A stretch of 55,302 bases of DNA from Bacteroides mediterraneensis (GTDB lineage Bacteria; Bacteroidota; Bacteroidia; Bacteroidales; Bacteroidaceae): the NCBI RefSeq assembly GCF_016900355.1, contig NZ_JACJKA010000026.1:1-55302 (forward strand). Reading direction: 5' to 3'. Under the pieces are notes generated by a model that was not told the origin of the DNA, searched no databases, and saw only the letters and a list, made by a program, of their open reading frames with translations. Of the stretch, positions 35,523-45,910 are shown one piece after another (within the stretch, counting starts at the first letter, position 1; each line of letters opens with the position of its first letter). The position numbers were made by a program, and so were the translations under genes.

Positions 35523-36895
35523 CTATCTTTCAGCAATTCATAAATTTGTGGAACGAAATTGTCTATATCACCGGCTCCGAGTGTGATGAGCACATCCAGT
35601 TTCTTGTGTTTCAATACGTCGAGCAGTTCTTCTTTGGTACACATGCTCTTCTCAATGCCGGGGCGCAGGTTGTCATAAATGAGTTGACTGGTGACTCCCG
35701 GTATGGGGGCTTCACGGGCCGGATAGATATCCAGCAGGATGACTTCATCCAGCAGAGACAGGCTCCTGGCAAAATCCTGATAGAAGTCGCGGGTACGCGT
35801 ATACAGATGAGGCTGGAATACGGCAGTGATTTTCCGGTCTGGGTACAGGCGGCGAATGGAAGTCACGCTTTGGCGGATTTCTTCCGGGTGATGCGCGTAA
35901 TCGCTCAGGAACACGATGTGCGAATTCTTTATCTTGAAATCAAAGCGGCGGTCTACTCCTCTGAATTGTGGCATGGCAGCTTTTATCTCTTCCGGAGTGG
36001 CTCCTCCGATTTGTGCCAGTGCCATGGCTGCAATGCCATTTTCAATGTTGACATACACAGGTACACCCAACTGGATATCCGCAATATTGCCCAATGGAGA
36101 GATATAGTCGAAATAGATTTCTCCTTCGTGGATACGGATATTCTCTGCATGGAAATCACCTTTGTCTACAGAATAGGTATAGACGGTAACTCCCGGTTGG
36201 ACATCCGGTTTCAGTTCCAGTCCCTCTTTCATAATCAGGTAGCCGTCCGGACGGATGAGGGAAGTGTATTTGCGGAAACTTTCCAAATAGGCTTCGTGGG
36301 TACCATAAATGTCCAAGTGGTCAGAATCCGTAGCGGTAATCACTGTGGCATACGGAGTCAGCCAGTGGAAAGAACGGTCAAACTCGTCTGCCTCAATTAC
36401 CACGTACTCGCTTTTGTCCGACAACAGCAGATTGGTGTGATAGTTTTTGGAGATACCTCCTAAAAAGGCATTGCATCCCACATGCGAATGGTCCAGCAAG
36501 AAGGCAGCCATGGTGGAAGTAGTGGTCTTTCCATGAGTACCTGCTACACACAGACCTTTCTCGGTCTGGGTTAACATGCCCAAGACTTGTGCACGTTTGT
36601 GGATTTCAAAATGATGTTCCTGGAAATAAACCAGTTCTTTATGGGTAGCCGGGATGGCAGGTGTAAATACCACCAAGGTGGTTTTCGGGTGTAAAAACTC
36701 TTCCGGAATTAAGGCTACATTTTCTTCATAATGAATCAGGGCACCTTCTTCAATCAACTTTTCAGTCAATTCGCTCGGGGTACGGTCATAACCGCCTACT
36801 TTTTTCCCTTTTGAGAGGAAGTAGCGAACCAAGGCACTCATTCCAATGCCTCCGGCTCCAATGAAATAGACCGCTTTTATCGTATTAATGTTCAT
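35519..36895 (-). CDS. murC: UDP-N-acetylmuramate--L-alanine ligase
   Basis: Adds the first residue, L-Ala, to UDP-MurNAc in the cytoplasm. The 458-residue Mur ligase has the N-terminal Rossmann motif GAGGIGMSALVRYF, the ATP loop GTHGKTTTSTMAAF, the central EADEFDRSF and the C-terminal HHPEEIRQS. It overlaps murG by 11 bp and ftsQ by 4 bp, which points to coupled translation. Confidence 0.97.
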   Translation of the reverse strand: MNINTIKAVYFIGAGGIGMSALVRYFLSKGKKVGGYDRTPSELTEKLIEEGALIHYEENVALIPEEFLHPKTTLVVFTPAIPATHKELVYFQEHHFEIHKRAQVLGMLTQTEKGLCVAGTHGKTTTSTMAAFLLDHSHVGCNAFLGGISKNYHTNLLLSDKSEYVVIEADEFDRSFHWLTPYATVITATDSDHLDIYGTHEAYLESFRKYTSLIRPDGYLIMKEGLELKPDVQPGVTVYTYSVDKGDFHAENIRIHEGEIYFDYISPLGNIADIQLGVPVYVNIENGIAAMALAQIGGATPEEIKAAMPQFRGVDRRFDFKIKNSHIVFLSDYAHHPEEIRQSVTSIRRLYPDRKITAVFQPHLYTRTRDFYQDFARSLSLLDEVILLDIYPAREAPIPGVTSQLIYDNLRPGIEKSMCTKEELLDVLKHKKLDVLITLGAGDIDNFVPQIYELLKDR

Positions 36896-38015
36896 GACTT
36901 TCTTGGTATTTTAAAGCCAGCTTGCAGACTTCTTTGGCAATGATGGTTGCAGAGTCTTTGATGGCCAGCTTTTTAATGTTCTTACTTAATTCTTCCAGTA
37001 AATCCGGTTTACGTACGGTGTCGATAGCTGTATCCAGCAGCTTTTGTGTGGCTTCACTGTCTTTGATGTAAAGAGCTGCCTCTTTGTTTACGAGGGCCAG
37101 GGCATTTTTCGTTTGATGGTCTTCAGCTACATTGGGCGAAGGAACCAGAATAACCGGTTTGCCTAACAGACAGAATTCAGAGATAGAACCTGCTCCAGCA
37201 CGGCTGATAACGAGGTCGGCTGCACTATAGGCCGCAGCCATATCTGAAATGAAGTCAGTAGTGTACAACATGGGCAAGTTGCCATAATTCTGGACAGCCT
37301 GTTTGGCTTCATTGATGTAGATCTTACCAGTCTGCCAGATGAATTGTACACCGGATTCTTTTATCTTGTCAAATCCTTGCATCATGCAGTTGTTGATGGT
37401 ACGTGCTCCCAGGCTCCCTCCGATAATCAGGATGGTTTTCTTGTTCGGATCCAGTCCGAAAGAACGGATGGCATCTTCTCGGGAAATTTTTTCATTTAAC
37501 AGACCTTGACGGACAGGGTTGCCGGTAAGAATGATTTTATTTTTGTCGAAGAAACGTTCCATGCCTTCGTAGGCCACACAAATCTTTTCTGCTTTCTGTG
37601 CCAATAGTTTGTTGGTCACACCGGCGTAAGAGTTTTGTTCCTGTATTAGAGTTGGGATACCCATCATGCCGGCTACTTTTAATGTAGGTCCGCTGGCATA
37701 ACCTCCCACTCCCACAGCCGCATGAGGCTTGAAGTTCTTGATGATTTTTCGTGCCATCAATTGGCTTCTGAACAATTTGATGAGTACGCTGATGTTTTTC
37801 AACAAATGTTTTCTGTCGAATCCAGCCACCGGGAGTCCGATAATCTTATATCCGGCAGCCGGTACCCGCTGCATTTCCATTCGTCCTTCAGCCCCGATGA
37901 ACAAGATTTCAGCTTCCGGATGCAGTTCTTTAATGGCGTTGGCGATAGAGACGGCTGGGAAGATATGTCCTCCCGTTCCCCCTCCACTTACTATGATGCG
38001 TAAATTTTCTTTCAT
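36885..38015 (-). CDS. murG: UDP-GlcNAc:lipid I GlcNAc transferase
   Basis: Turns lipid I into lipid II on the inner face of the membrane. The 376-residue GT28 enzyme has the N-terminal GGGTGGHIFPA loop, the second glycine-rich loop GVGGYASGP, the donor-site SLGARTINN and the C-terminal SRAGAGSISE and EDHQTKNA motifs. It lies between ftsW and murC. Confidence 0.97.
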   Translation of the reverse strand: MKENLRIIVSGGGTGGHIFPAVSIANAIKELHPEAEILFIGAEGRMEMQRVPAAGYKIIGLPVAGFDRKHLLKNISVLIKLFRSQLMARKIIKNFKPHAAVGVGGYASGPTLKVAGMMGIPTLIQEQNSYAGVTNKLLAQKAEKICVAYEGMERFFDKNKIILTGNPVRQGLLNEKISREDAIRSFGLDPNKKTILIIGGSLGARTINNCMMQGFDKIKESGVQFIWQTGKIYINEAKQAVQNYGNLPMLYTTDFISDMAAAYSAADLVISRAGAGSISEFCLLGKPVILVPSPNVAEDHQTKNALALVNKEAALYIKDSEATQKLLDTAIDTVRKPDLLEELSKNIKKLAIKDSATIIAKEVCKLALKYQESHEH

Positions 38016-38053
38016 ATCGTTGTGTTATTTCCTGCAAAGTTAAAAATAAACTT

Positions 38054-39304
38054 TTAAACAGACTCTTCTTGTGTAGTGATATTGCTGGCTGGGGTAATAG
38101 CCTCTGTTTGTCCAGCTTGTTGTGCCAGTGCTTCTGCTTCCTGACGTTGCTTCAGGTCGTTCACATAGCGGCTGATACTGAGGATGATGCCGATGTACAC
38201 ACTATTTATCAATGTGGCAGTTCCTCCCTTACTGATGAGAGGAAGAGGTTGTCCTGTGACGGGCATGATACCTACAGCCACCAGCATGTTGAACGTGGCT
38301 TGCATGACCAGTAGAATTCCAATGCCTGTAATGAGGAAGACGTAGTAGGATTTGTCACAGCTTCTGGCTATTTTCCCGATTCTCATCAACAGAAGGATAT
38401 AAAGGGCGGCCACAAAGGCGCCTCCCACAAGTCCTAATTCTTCGATGATGATGGCATAGATAAAGTCTGAAAAGGCTTGTGACAGGAAATCTCGCTGAAC
38501 ACTGTTGCCGGGGCCTTTTCCTATGATGTTACTGCTGGCAATGGCAATATTGGCGTGAGCAATCTGCGCATCGTTGTTGATATCGAATTTAGCTGCCGGA
38601 ATTTCACTTTCGTCGAAATGATTGTTCAGACGGCTCTGCCAAGTAACCATACGGTGTAATCCGATTTTATCCCATGCTTCTCCCGGTACATATTTAATGG
38701 TAGCTACTCCGATGAAGATACAGACTATTCCTGCACCTGCCAGCATGCCAAGCTGTTTGAAGGGTACTCGTCCTACAAACATTAACAGGAATACACTTCC
38801 AGCTAAGAGAACGGCGGTCGACAGGTTTTCCGTTACAATCATTCCACAAGTGAAGGCTGTAATGATACATATATACTTGAAGGCCTTTTTGTTAGCTCCG
38901 TTTTCTTCTTGCATACGCGATAGGATGAAAGCTACCGTGATGATTGTACCCATCTTGGCTACTTCAGACGGCTGGAACTGGATGAATCCCAAGTCAATCC
39001 ATCGCTTGGCTCCGTTGGTGAGTGAACCCAGAATAAAAACGGCTGCCAGTAATACCCAGGAGATAGGCAACAAGATAATGAAGGTTTTGAACCAGCGACA
39101 GGGAATATTGTGCACAATCCAGACCGCGATGGTACCTACCATCAACAACGTCAAGTGGTTGGTGATGGGGCCCCAGTGATCCCCACTTTTATAAGTAAGG
39201 GTACTGGATGCGCTGAATACTTCCACGATGGATATCAGGCAAAGGAATAAGTAAATAATCCAAATTGCCTTGTCGCCTTTAAAAAAATTCTTTAGCAAAT
39301 CCAT
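38054..39304 (-). CDS. ftsW: Septal peptidoglycan polymerase FtsW
   Basis: A SEDS-family glycosyltransferase that polymerises lipid II at the septum with FtsI. The 416-residue protein has about ten membrane segments, FQPSEVAKMGTII (SEDS motif), GKGPGNSVQRDFLSQAFSDF, EELGLVGG and the final PLISKGGTA. The polar C-terminal tail is rich in Gln, Ala and Glu. It lies within the dcw order murD-ftsW-murG. Confidence 0.96.
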   Translation of the reverse strand: MDLLKNFFKGDKAIWIIYLFLCLISIVEVFSASSTLTYKSGDHWGPITNHLTLLMVGTIAVWIVHNIPCRWFKTFIILLPISWVLLAAVFILGSLTNGAKRWIDLGFIQFQPSEVAKMGTIITVAFILSRMQEENGANKKAFKYICIITAFTCGMIVTENLSTAVLLAGSVFLLMFVGRVPFKQLGMLAGAGIVCIFIGVATIKYVPGEAWDKIGLHRMVTWQSRLNNHFDESEIPAAKFDINNDAQIAHANIAIASSNIIGKGPGNSVQRDFLSQAFSDFIYAIIIEELGLVGGAFVAALYILLLMRIGKIARSCDKSYYVFLITGIGILLVMQATFNMLVAVGIMPVTGQPLPLISKGGTATLINSVYIGIILSISRYVNDLKQRQEAEALAQQAGQTEAITPASNITTQEESV

Positions 39305-39337
39305 ATATACTTGTGATTTCTATCTCCGTAAGTTATA

Positions 39338-40669
39338 TTATAAGTTTCTGACACATTCTTTGAACTGGTCGCCACGGTCTTCATAGCTTTTGAACAAGTC
39401 GAAGCTGGCGCAGCAAGGGCTGAGCAGTACAGTTTCTCCTTTCTTGGCCATTTTGTAAGCTGCATCCACTGCATCCTTCATGCTTTGTACGTCTGCAATC
39501 GGCAGTCCGAATCCATCGAAGAAGGCATGCAGTTTCTCATTGTGGAGACCCAGGAAAATCAAGCCGGTACATTTTTCTTTTACGAGGTCCGCGATTTCGT
39601 TGTAGTCATTGCCTTTATCCTTTCCACCCAGAATCAGGACGGTCTTGGTTTTCATGCTCTGCAAGGCATACCAGCAGGAGTTCACGTTGGTAGCTTTGGA
39701 GTCGTTGATATAGTCTACGCCTTTTACACGGGTTACTTTTTCCAAACGGTGTTCTACGCCTTTGAAGTCGTGCAAAGCTTCGCGAATGCATTCTTTGCGT
39801 ATGCCTGCGATGTTGGCGGATATGCCGGCTGCCATGGAGTTGAATAGATTGTGCGTTCCTGTCAAAGCCAGTTCCTCCTCTTCCATGTTGAAGGCGATAG
39901 GACGGGTGAAATATACCTTATCTTTTTCCGTGAAAGCAGCTACTCCTTCTTCGTTCTTCTCGGCGAATGGGAAATATTGTCCGTGGATGCCGTACTTGTG
40001 AAGTTCTCTTTGGATGATAGGATCATCGTTCCAGAAGATGAAGGCATCGTCGTTGGTTTGGTTCTGGATAATTCGGAACTTGGCGTCCACATAGTTCTGC
40101 ATTTCGTAGCCGTAACGGTCCAAGTGGTCGGGTGTGATGTTCATCAGTACGGCAATGTTGGCATGGAACTTGTACATGTTGTCAAGTTGGAAGCTGCTGA
40201 GTTCAATCACGTAGTAATCGAAGTTACATTCAGCCACCTGGTATGCCAGACTTTGTCCGATGTTACCAGCCAGCCCAACATTCAGCCCGGCTTTCTTGAA
40301 TATGTGGTAAATCAGGGAAGTGGTAGTGGTTTTTCCGTTACTTCCCGTGATGCAGATCATTTTTGCATTCGTATAGCGTCCTGCAAATTCAATTTCCGAA
40401 ATGATGGGAGTTCCTTGGCTTTTCAGTTTCAGGATCATCGGTGCATCATTGGGGATTCCCGGACTTTTGATTACTTCGTCCGCGTTCAGAATCAATTCTT
40501 CAGTGTGTTTACCTTCTTCCCATTGAATACCTCTTTCGTTCAACATCGCTTTGTACTTGTCCTTGATGGTGGACATGTCTGAAACGAATGTATCGAAACC
40601 TTTTTTCTGTGCCAGGACAGCGGCACCTGTTCCGCTTTCTCCTGCTCCTAAGATGACAATTCTTGCCAT
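39338..40669 (-). CDS. murD: UDP-N-acetylmuramoyl-L-alanine--D-glutamate ligase
   Basis: Adds D-Glu to UDP-MurNAc-L-Ala. The 443-residue protein has the N-terminal GAGESGTGAAVLA loop, the ATP loop GSNGKTTTTSLIYH, ITPDHLDRYG, the NDSKATNVNS segment of MurD and the LSPCCASFDLF tail that is typical of this ligase. Confidence 0.97.
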   Translation of the reverse strand: MARIVILGAGESGTGAAVLAQKKGFDTFVSDMSTIKDKYKAMLNERGIQWEEGKHTEELILNADEVIKSPGIPNDAPMILKLKSQGTPIISEIEFAGRYTNAKMICITGSNGKTTTTSLIYHIFKKAGLNVGLAGNIGQSLAYQVAECNFDYYVIELSSFQLDNMYKFHANIAVLMNITPDHLDRYGYEMQNYVDAKFRIIQNQTNDDAFIFWNDDPIIQRELHKYGIHGQYFPFAEKNEEGVAAFTEKDKVYFTRPIAFNMEEEELALTGTHNLFNSMAAGISANIAGIRKECIREALHDFKGVEHRLEKVTRVKGVDYINDSKATNVNSCWYALQSMKTKTVLILGGKDKGNDYNEIADLVKEKCTGLIFLGLHNEKLHAFFDGFGLPIADVQSMKDAVDAAYKMAKKGETVLLSPCCASFDLFKSYEDRGDQFKECVRNL

Positions 40670-40673
40670 GGCT

Positions 40674-41942
40674 TTATCTGATTTTAAGTGTAATTATCGT
40701 AATTGCTGCTAATACAATGGTCACAATCCAAAAACGGACTGTAATCTTGGATTCATGAAATACGCTGTGAGGGCGTGTGATCAAATACGTACAATTCGGG
40801 TCAAGTTGTGCCAGTGTGGTACGGAAATGGTCGTGAATTGGCGTACGTTTGAAGATACGCTGTTTGACTCCTTTTTTCTTTCCTTTCTGATAATACTTGA
40901 CCTGTAGGATAACCGAGAGGTTTTCCACCAGAAAGATACCGCATAAAATCGGTATCAGTAACTCTTTGTGTATGATGATGGCAAATACGGCAATTATACC
41001 TCCAATGGTGAGGCTGCCTGTATCACCCATAAATACCTGTGCCGGGAACGCATTGTACCACAGGAAACCAACCAAGGCTCCAATGAAAGCGCAGATAAAG
41101 ATTACCAGCTCTTCACTTCCGGGGATGTACATGATGTTCAGGTACTCGGCATATTCTATGTGGCTGGACACGTAGGCCAATATGCCGAGGGTTACCCCTA
41201 TGATGGCCGAGTTTCCAGCTGCCATTCCATCCATTCCGTCGTTCAGGTTCGCTCCGTTTGATACGGCTGTCACCACAAAGATAGTCACCAGTACAAATAC
41301 AATCCAGCCTGCTTCTTTCGCATGGTCTCCTAAGAAACCAACAAAGTCTGCATAGTCCAAGTTGTTGTTCTTGAAGAAGGGGATGGTCGTTTTGGTAGAT
41401 TTCTCATCTACTTGCTTGTGAACCACATCTACCACCCGGCCGTCCTGCTGGATTTCAATGTTTTCACGAATCACCACGTCCGGGCTCAAATAGAGGGCCA
41501 GTCCTACGATGAGGCCCAGTCCCACTTGGCCTATAATCTTGAATTTCCCGTGAAGTCCTTCCTTGTCTTTTCGGAATACCTTGATGTAGTCGTCCAGAAA
41601 CCCGAGTGTGCCCAACCAGATGGTAGTGACCAGCATCAGAATCATGTAGATGTTGTGCAGCTTACCCAACAGCAGGCAGGGAATCAAGATGGCTACGATG
41701 ATGATGATACCTCCCATGGTAGGAACACCGACCTTCTTTACGTTGAATGGGTCGATGGAAGCGTCACGCTGCGTTTCCGTAATCTGTTTCTTTTTGAGCA
41801 GGTTGATAAAGTATTCTCCGAAAATGGCAGAAATCAGCAATGACAGGATTACGGCCATTAACGAACGGAACGAGACGTAGCCAAACATACGTGCGCCCGG
41901 AAATCCGAACTGCTCCAAATATTGAAATAGATAATATAACAT
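40674..41942 (-). CDS. mraY: Phospho-MurNAc-pentapeptide translocase
   Basis: Makes lipid I by moving phospho-MurNAc-pentapeptide to undecaprenyl phosphate. The 422-residue, ten-span protein has the DD motif in FLDDYIKVFRKDKEGL, the NLNDGMDGMAAG loop and the HHH-region counterpart RTPIHDHFR. Relative to about 360 residues in most bacteria it has an extra loop of roughly 60 residues near 155-215 (VVDVVHKQVDEKSTKTTIPF), an insertion I associate with Bacteroidota. Confidence 0.96.
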   Translation of the reverse strand: MLYYLFQYLEQFGFPGARMFGYVSFRSLMAVILSLLISAIFGEYFINLLKKKQITETQRDASIDPFNVKKVGVPTMGGIIIIVAILIPCLLLGKLHNIYMILMLVTTIWLGTLGFLDDYIKVFRKDKEGLHGKFKIIGQVGLGLIVGLALYLSPDVVIRENIEIQQDGRVVDVVHKQVDEKSTKTTIPFFKNNNLDYADFVGFLGDHAKEAGWIVFVLVTIFVVTAVSNGANLNDGMDGMAAGNSAIIGVTLGILAYVSSHIEYAEYLNIMYIPGSEELVIFICAFIGALVGFLWYNAFPAQVFMGDTGSLTIGGIIAVFAIIIHKELLIPILCGIFLVENLSVILQVKYYQKGKKKGVKQRIFKRTPIHDHFRTTLAQLDPNCTYLITRPHSVFHESKITVRFWIVTIVLAAITIITLKIR

Positions 41943-41960
41943 TGTTTCTTTTCTGTTTTT

Positions 41961-43418
41961 TTATTGTTCTCCTTTGAATATCTCGTCCAAAACTTCCTTG
42001 TCATCAAAATGTGATTTGACTCCTTTGACATCCTGATAAGTTTCGTGTCCTTTTCCGGCCACCAGAATTACATCTTGCGGCTGGGCCAGCATACATGCCG
42101 TACGAATTGCCTCTTTACGGTCAACAATGCTGATCACTTTTTTCATCTCTGCTTTGTTCAGTCCATTCAACATGTCGTTGATGATATCTTGTGGCTCTTC
42201 GAATCGGGGATTGTCTGAAGTGATAATCACTTTGTCGCTCCGTTTTACAGATTCCTGGGCCATCAACGGACGTTTCCCTTTGTCACGATTGCCGCCGGCT
42301 CCTACTACCGTGATTACATGACCTCTGCCTCTCAGTACCTCATGAATGGTCTCCAACACATTGACCAAGGCATCCGGAGTATGGGCGTAGTCTACGATGG
42401 CGGTATATCCTTTCGGAGAACGTTTGGCATCGAATCGTCCGCAAACTGGACGCAGCGTGCTGAGTTTCAGCAATACATCTTCCGGTTTCTTGCCCAGCAG
42501 GCAGGCGGCTCCATATACGGCCAGCAAGTTGGAAGCATTGAAGCGTCCGATGAATTGTACGTTCACTTCCCGGTTATTGATGTCCAGGAGCATACCGTCG
42601 AAGCTGTCCTCCAGCACTTTCCCTTTGAAGTCGCACATGGTGTGCAAAGAATAAGTAGCCACTTTGGCTTTAGTATTCTGAGTCATTACCAGTCCGTTCT
42701 TATCGTCTGCATTGGTCAATGCAAATGCCTGTTTCGGGAGTCCATCGAAGAATGCCTTTTTGGCTTTCAAGTAATTTTCGAAAGTCTTGTGGTAGTCCAA
42801 GTGGTCACGGGTAATGTTGGTGAAGATACCTCCCACAAATCTCAGTCCGCTGATACGTTTCTGCACTACAGAGTGTGAGCTGACTTCCATGAACGCATAT
42901 TTGCATCCTTCATCAGCCATACGGCCTAATAGCTGGTTCAGCGTGATAGGGTCGGGGGTGGTATGTTCGGTAGGAATGGCCTCTCCGTCGATATAGTTGC
43001 ATACGGTAGAAACCAGTCCGACTTTGTACCCGAAGGAACGAAACATATTATATAATAAGGTAGCAATGGTGGTCTTTCCATTGGTTCCGGTCACTCCGAT
43101 TAAGTCCAGTTTTGAGGTTGGATCTCCGTAGAAGGTAGTTGCCAGTTTTCCCACAGCATCTTCCGTATCGGCAAGTTGTACATAAGTGATGTGTGTTTCC
43201 TGTTTTTCAGGCAATTGCTCGCAGACGATGACCGTTGCCCCGTTCTCAATGGCTTTGGGGATGTAGTTGTGTCCGTCAGCTTGCGTGCCTTTTACCGCCA
43301 CAAACATGAAGCCATTTTTCACCATGCGTGAATCCATGTGGATTCCAGTTACTTCCAGGTTTTCATCACCTATGACTTGGAGCGGGCTAACCGCCTTCAG
43401 GATATTCTCTAATTTCAT
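41961..43418 (-). CDS. murE: UDP-MurNAc-tripeptide synthetase (meso-diaminopimelate-adding)
   Basis: Adds the third residue of the stem peptide. The 485-residue ligase has the ATP loop [17 protein letters not shown], the carbamylated-Lys region and the substrate motif [12 protein letters not shown] is the known hallmark of enzymes that add meso-diaminopimelate (Lys-adding enzymes differ), so the peptidoglycan is predicted to contain DAP. It lies 6 bp after ftsI. Confidence 0.96.
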   Translation of the reverse strand: MKLENILKAVSPLQVIGDENLEVTGIHMDSRMVKNGFMFVAVKGTQADGHNYIPKAIENGATVIVCEQLPEKQETHITYVQLADTEDAVGKLATTFYGDPTSKLDLIGVTGTNGKTTIATLLYNMFRSFGYKVGLVSTVCNYIDGEAIPTEHTTPDPITLNQLLGRMADEGCKYAFMEVSSHSVVQKRISGLRFVGGIFTNITRDHLDYHKTFENYLKAKKAFFDGLPKQAFALTNADDKNGLVMTQNTKAKVATYSLHTMCDFKGKVLEDSFDGMLLDINNREVNVQFIGRFNASNLLAVYGAACLLGKKPEDVLLKLSTLRPVCGRFDAKRSPKGYTAIVDYAHTPDALVNVLETIHEVLRGRGHVITVVGAGGNRDKGKRPLMAQESVKRSDKVIITSDNPRFEEPQDIINDMLNGLNKAEMKKVISIVDRKEAIRTACMLAQPQDVILVAGKGHETYQDVKGVKSHFDDKEVLDEIFKGEQ

Positions 43419-43424
43419 CTCTTT

Positions 43425-45548
43425 TTAGTCTAATGTTAATGTTATAGTTTGTCCTTTATGTAAATATGAGCCTGCGTTGAGGCTTTGTTTGATTACTTTT
43501 CCTGTTCCGGAGAGGCGGACACGAAGTCCTTGGCTTTCCAGCAGATATACGGCATCTTTGGCGCCCATTCCTCTTACATTTGGCACCAGATGTTTGTCTG
43601 TATGGGTCTTTTTCAGTTCTGCATACGTATCTGTACAATTGGCTTTTCCCCAAATTGGTGAATTGCCGACAGGTATGCTGGTACTGTTGCTCTTGATGTT
43701 CAGGTCTCTCAATATGTAAGACGTTTCACGTAAGTCTCCGTTTTTGATTTGAGGAATGAACACAGAGGTTGAATCCTTGGCCGATGCTAAATTCTGATAC
43801 AAGTGTTTGGCATAAATACGTTCTGCAATCCGGCTGAACACGCTTCCTGCCTGCAAACCACCGGATGCCGGACCGTGAGGAATCTGGATGGAAACCAGGC
43901 AGCTGTACTTGGGCGCTTCGGAGGGGAAATATCCGCAGAAGCTGACCAGGTAACTGACGCCTCCTGCCTTGTAACCTGCTTTACCTTGGGAAATCTGGGC
44001 TGTACCAGTCTTGCCGGATACATTGAACTGCTTACTTCCTGCCGGTTTAGCCAGTCCTTCTGAAACCACTTTTCGTAAGATTCCCTGAATCATGGTGAGG
44101 GTTGTATCCGAACAGATTTTAGGGTTTACCACCTCTGTAGGAAATTCCTTGATGATTTCTCCATCTTTTGCAATCGCTTTTACGAACTTGGGTTTTACCA
44201 TGGTACCGTTGTTGGCTATGGCATTGTAAAAGTTCAATATATAAATAGGAGGAATCATCGTTTCATATCCGATACTCATCCAGGGAAGTGTTGTCTTGGC
44301 AAAGTAGCGTTCTTTGGGACCCAGTATGCGCGGACTTGCTTCTCCTACAAATCCCAAGTTCAATGGCTTGTCAATGCTCATTCGTCTCAGACCATCGATA
44401 AATTTCTGGGGGTTACGTCCGTAGAACTTGTCGATGATGGTAGATACACCCACATTTGAAGATACTTCCATGATGCGGGTTACATCTATTTTCCCATATC
44501 CACCCTTATACCAGTTCCAGTCTTTCATGTTACTGCCGTGCATGTTGACCACACCGTTTCCGGTATCTACCATGTAGTCAGGGGTGATGTATTTATCCTC
44601 CAGGGCTACCATAATGGAAGCAGTTTTAAAAGTAGAACCCGGCTCCATCAGGTTGCTGACCGCAGTATTTCTCATTTCATAATAATTCCCGTCGCCAGCC
44701 CGTGTCATATTGACGTTGGCTTTCACATCTCCGGTAGCTACATCCATTACAATAGCCACTCCGAATACCGCGTCGAGTGTCTTCAACTGATCCACGAGGG
44801 CTTTTTCTGCAATATCTTGCATATCCACATCGATGGTAGTGATGATATCACAGCCGTCAACAGCCGGTTTGTCTATGATGTTCAGGTATTTGTTCATCAC
44901 CTTCTGGCGATGGGTGATACCATCTTGTCCACGAAGGATGGAATCGTAAGTAAGTTCAATGCCATTCTTGGCACCTAATTCCATATCCGGATACATGTCG
45001 CCCAAGGTACGGGCAGCCAATGAGCCAAACGGCTTCTTTCGCTGGTTGAATGCCAGTTCATGGAATCCCCCTTTGTATTTGCTGAGGTTGAACACTGGCA
45101 ATTGTTTGGCTTCTTTGTATTCAATGTAGGAAATACGTCGGGGATAAAGCAGATAGTTCCGGCTTTTTAGTCTTCTTCCTTTCAAGATATGCTGTCTGAA
45201 TTCTTTGGCACTTTTGTCTGGGAAAATTTGGTGCAGGCCTTCGCAGATTTCTGTCAAGTGATTCATCAGCATGGTATCTTTCTTTTCTCCTCCCGCTTTG
45301 AAATCCATGTAAATCTTGTACTCAGGCAGGCTGCTGGCCATCAGTTTTCCATCGGCTGAAATAATGTTGCCTCTGGTGGGATGGACGATGACGTTTTCCT
45401 TTACGAAGCGGTCGGCCACATCCTTCCAGTATTGTCGTTCGGCAAACATGATGATGGCGGCCTTTGCAATGATTGCAATGGCCAGCAATGCCATGACGAA
45501 TACGATAAGTGTATAGCGTAAAATGATATTTTTCTGTCCGGGTATCAT
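43425..45548 (-). CDS. ftsI: Septal penicillin-binding protein FtsI (PBP3) with one PASTA domain
   Basis: Class B transpeptidase that cross-links septal peptidoglycan with FtsW. The 707-residue protein has an N-terminal membrane span (about 10-32), a dimerisation domain (TRGNIISADGKLMASS), and the transpeptidase motifs SxxK in PGSTFKTAS near 303, SxN in SSNVG near 363 and KTG in SGKTGTAQ near 513. A single C-terminal PASTA domain (about 643-706, starting VPNVRGMGAKDAVYLLES) follows. The gene starts 4 bp inside the end of ftsL. Confidence 0.96.
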   Translation of the reverse strand: MIPGQKNIILRYTLIVFVMALLAIAIIAKAAIIMFAERQYWKDVADRFVKENVIVHPTRGNIISADGKLMASSLPEYKIYMDFKAGGEKKDTMLMNHLTEICEGLHQIFPDKSAKEFRQHILKGRRLKSRNYLLYPRRISYIEYKEAKQLPVFNLSKYKGGFHELAFNQRKKPFGSLAARTLGDMYPDMELGAKNGIELTYDSILRGQDGITHRQKVMNKYLNIIDKPAVDGCDIITTIDVDMQDIAEKALVDQLKTLDAVFGVAIVMDVATGDVKANVNMTRAGDGNYYEMRNTAVSNLMEPGSTFKTASIMVALEDKYITPDYMVDTGNGVVNMHGSNMKDWNWYKGGYGKIDVTRIMEVSSNVGVSTIIDKFYGRNPQKFIDGLRRMSIDKPLNLGFVGEASPRILGPKERYFAKTTLPWMSIGYETMIPPIYILNFYNAIANNGTMVKPKFVKAIAKDGEIIKEFPTEVVNPKICSDTTLTMIQGILRKVVSEGLAKPAGSKQFNVSGKTGTAQISQGKAGYKAGGVSYLVSFCGYFPSEAPKYSCLVSIQIPHGPASGGLQAGSVFSRIAERIYAKHLYQNLASAKDSTSVFIPQIKNGDLRETSYILRDLNIKSNSTSIPVGNSPIWGKANCTDTYAELKKTHTDKHLVPNVRGMGAKDAVYLLESQGLRVRLSGTGKVIKQSLNAGSYLHKGQTITLTLD

Positions 45549-45910
45549 TTTTCAGTATCCTCCTTTTTGATTAAATAGGGTGGGGTGGAAGCTGTTTTCA
45601 GAGGGGTGCCTTCTACAGAGATGTATTCTTCAATGCGCGACTGGCGGCTACGTTCTGTCAGCTCGGATGAGATGGTCAGGGCATCGTATTTTGTATCAAT
45701 CAGCTCTTTCTTGAGGCGGTCTATTTCAATCATTTCCTGTTGGCTTGAGTAGCGGTTGTCTATGTATAAAATCACCAGAATCATAATCAGGATAATCAGG
45801 TTGGCCTGTTTCTTCATCAGGTGTACCAGTACTTCTCCTCCTAATATGCTTCTCCATGTGATATGCGGAGCCTCTTGGGGCGTATGATTTTCTTGTGGTT
45901 CCATTGTCAT
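45545..45910 (-). CDS. ftsL: FtsL-like division protein
   Basis: A 121-residue bitopic protein: about 30 cytosolic residues, one membrane span near 35-53 (NLIILIMILVILYI), then a leucine-zipper-like periplasmic helix (EIDRLKKELIDTKYDALTIS). Size, topology and position between rsmH and ftsI identify the FtsL equivalent, which scaffolds FtsQ and the FtsWI synthase. Sequence similarity to E. coli FtsL is low, as usual for this family. It overlaps both neighbours by 4 bp. Confidence 0.85.
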   Translation of the reverse strand: MTMEPQENHTPQEAPHITWRSILGGEVLVHLMKKQANLIILIMILVILYIDNRYSSQQEMIEIDRLKKELIDTKYDALTISSELTERSRQSRIEEYISVEGTPLKTASTPPYLIKKEDTEK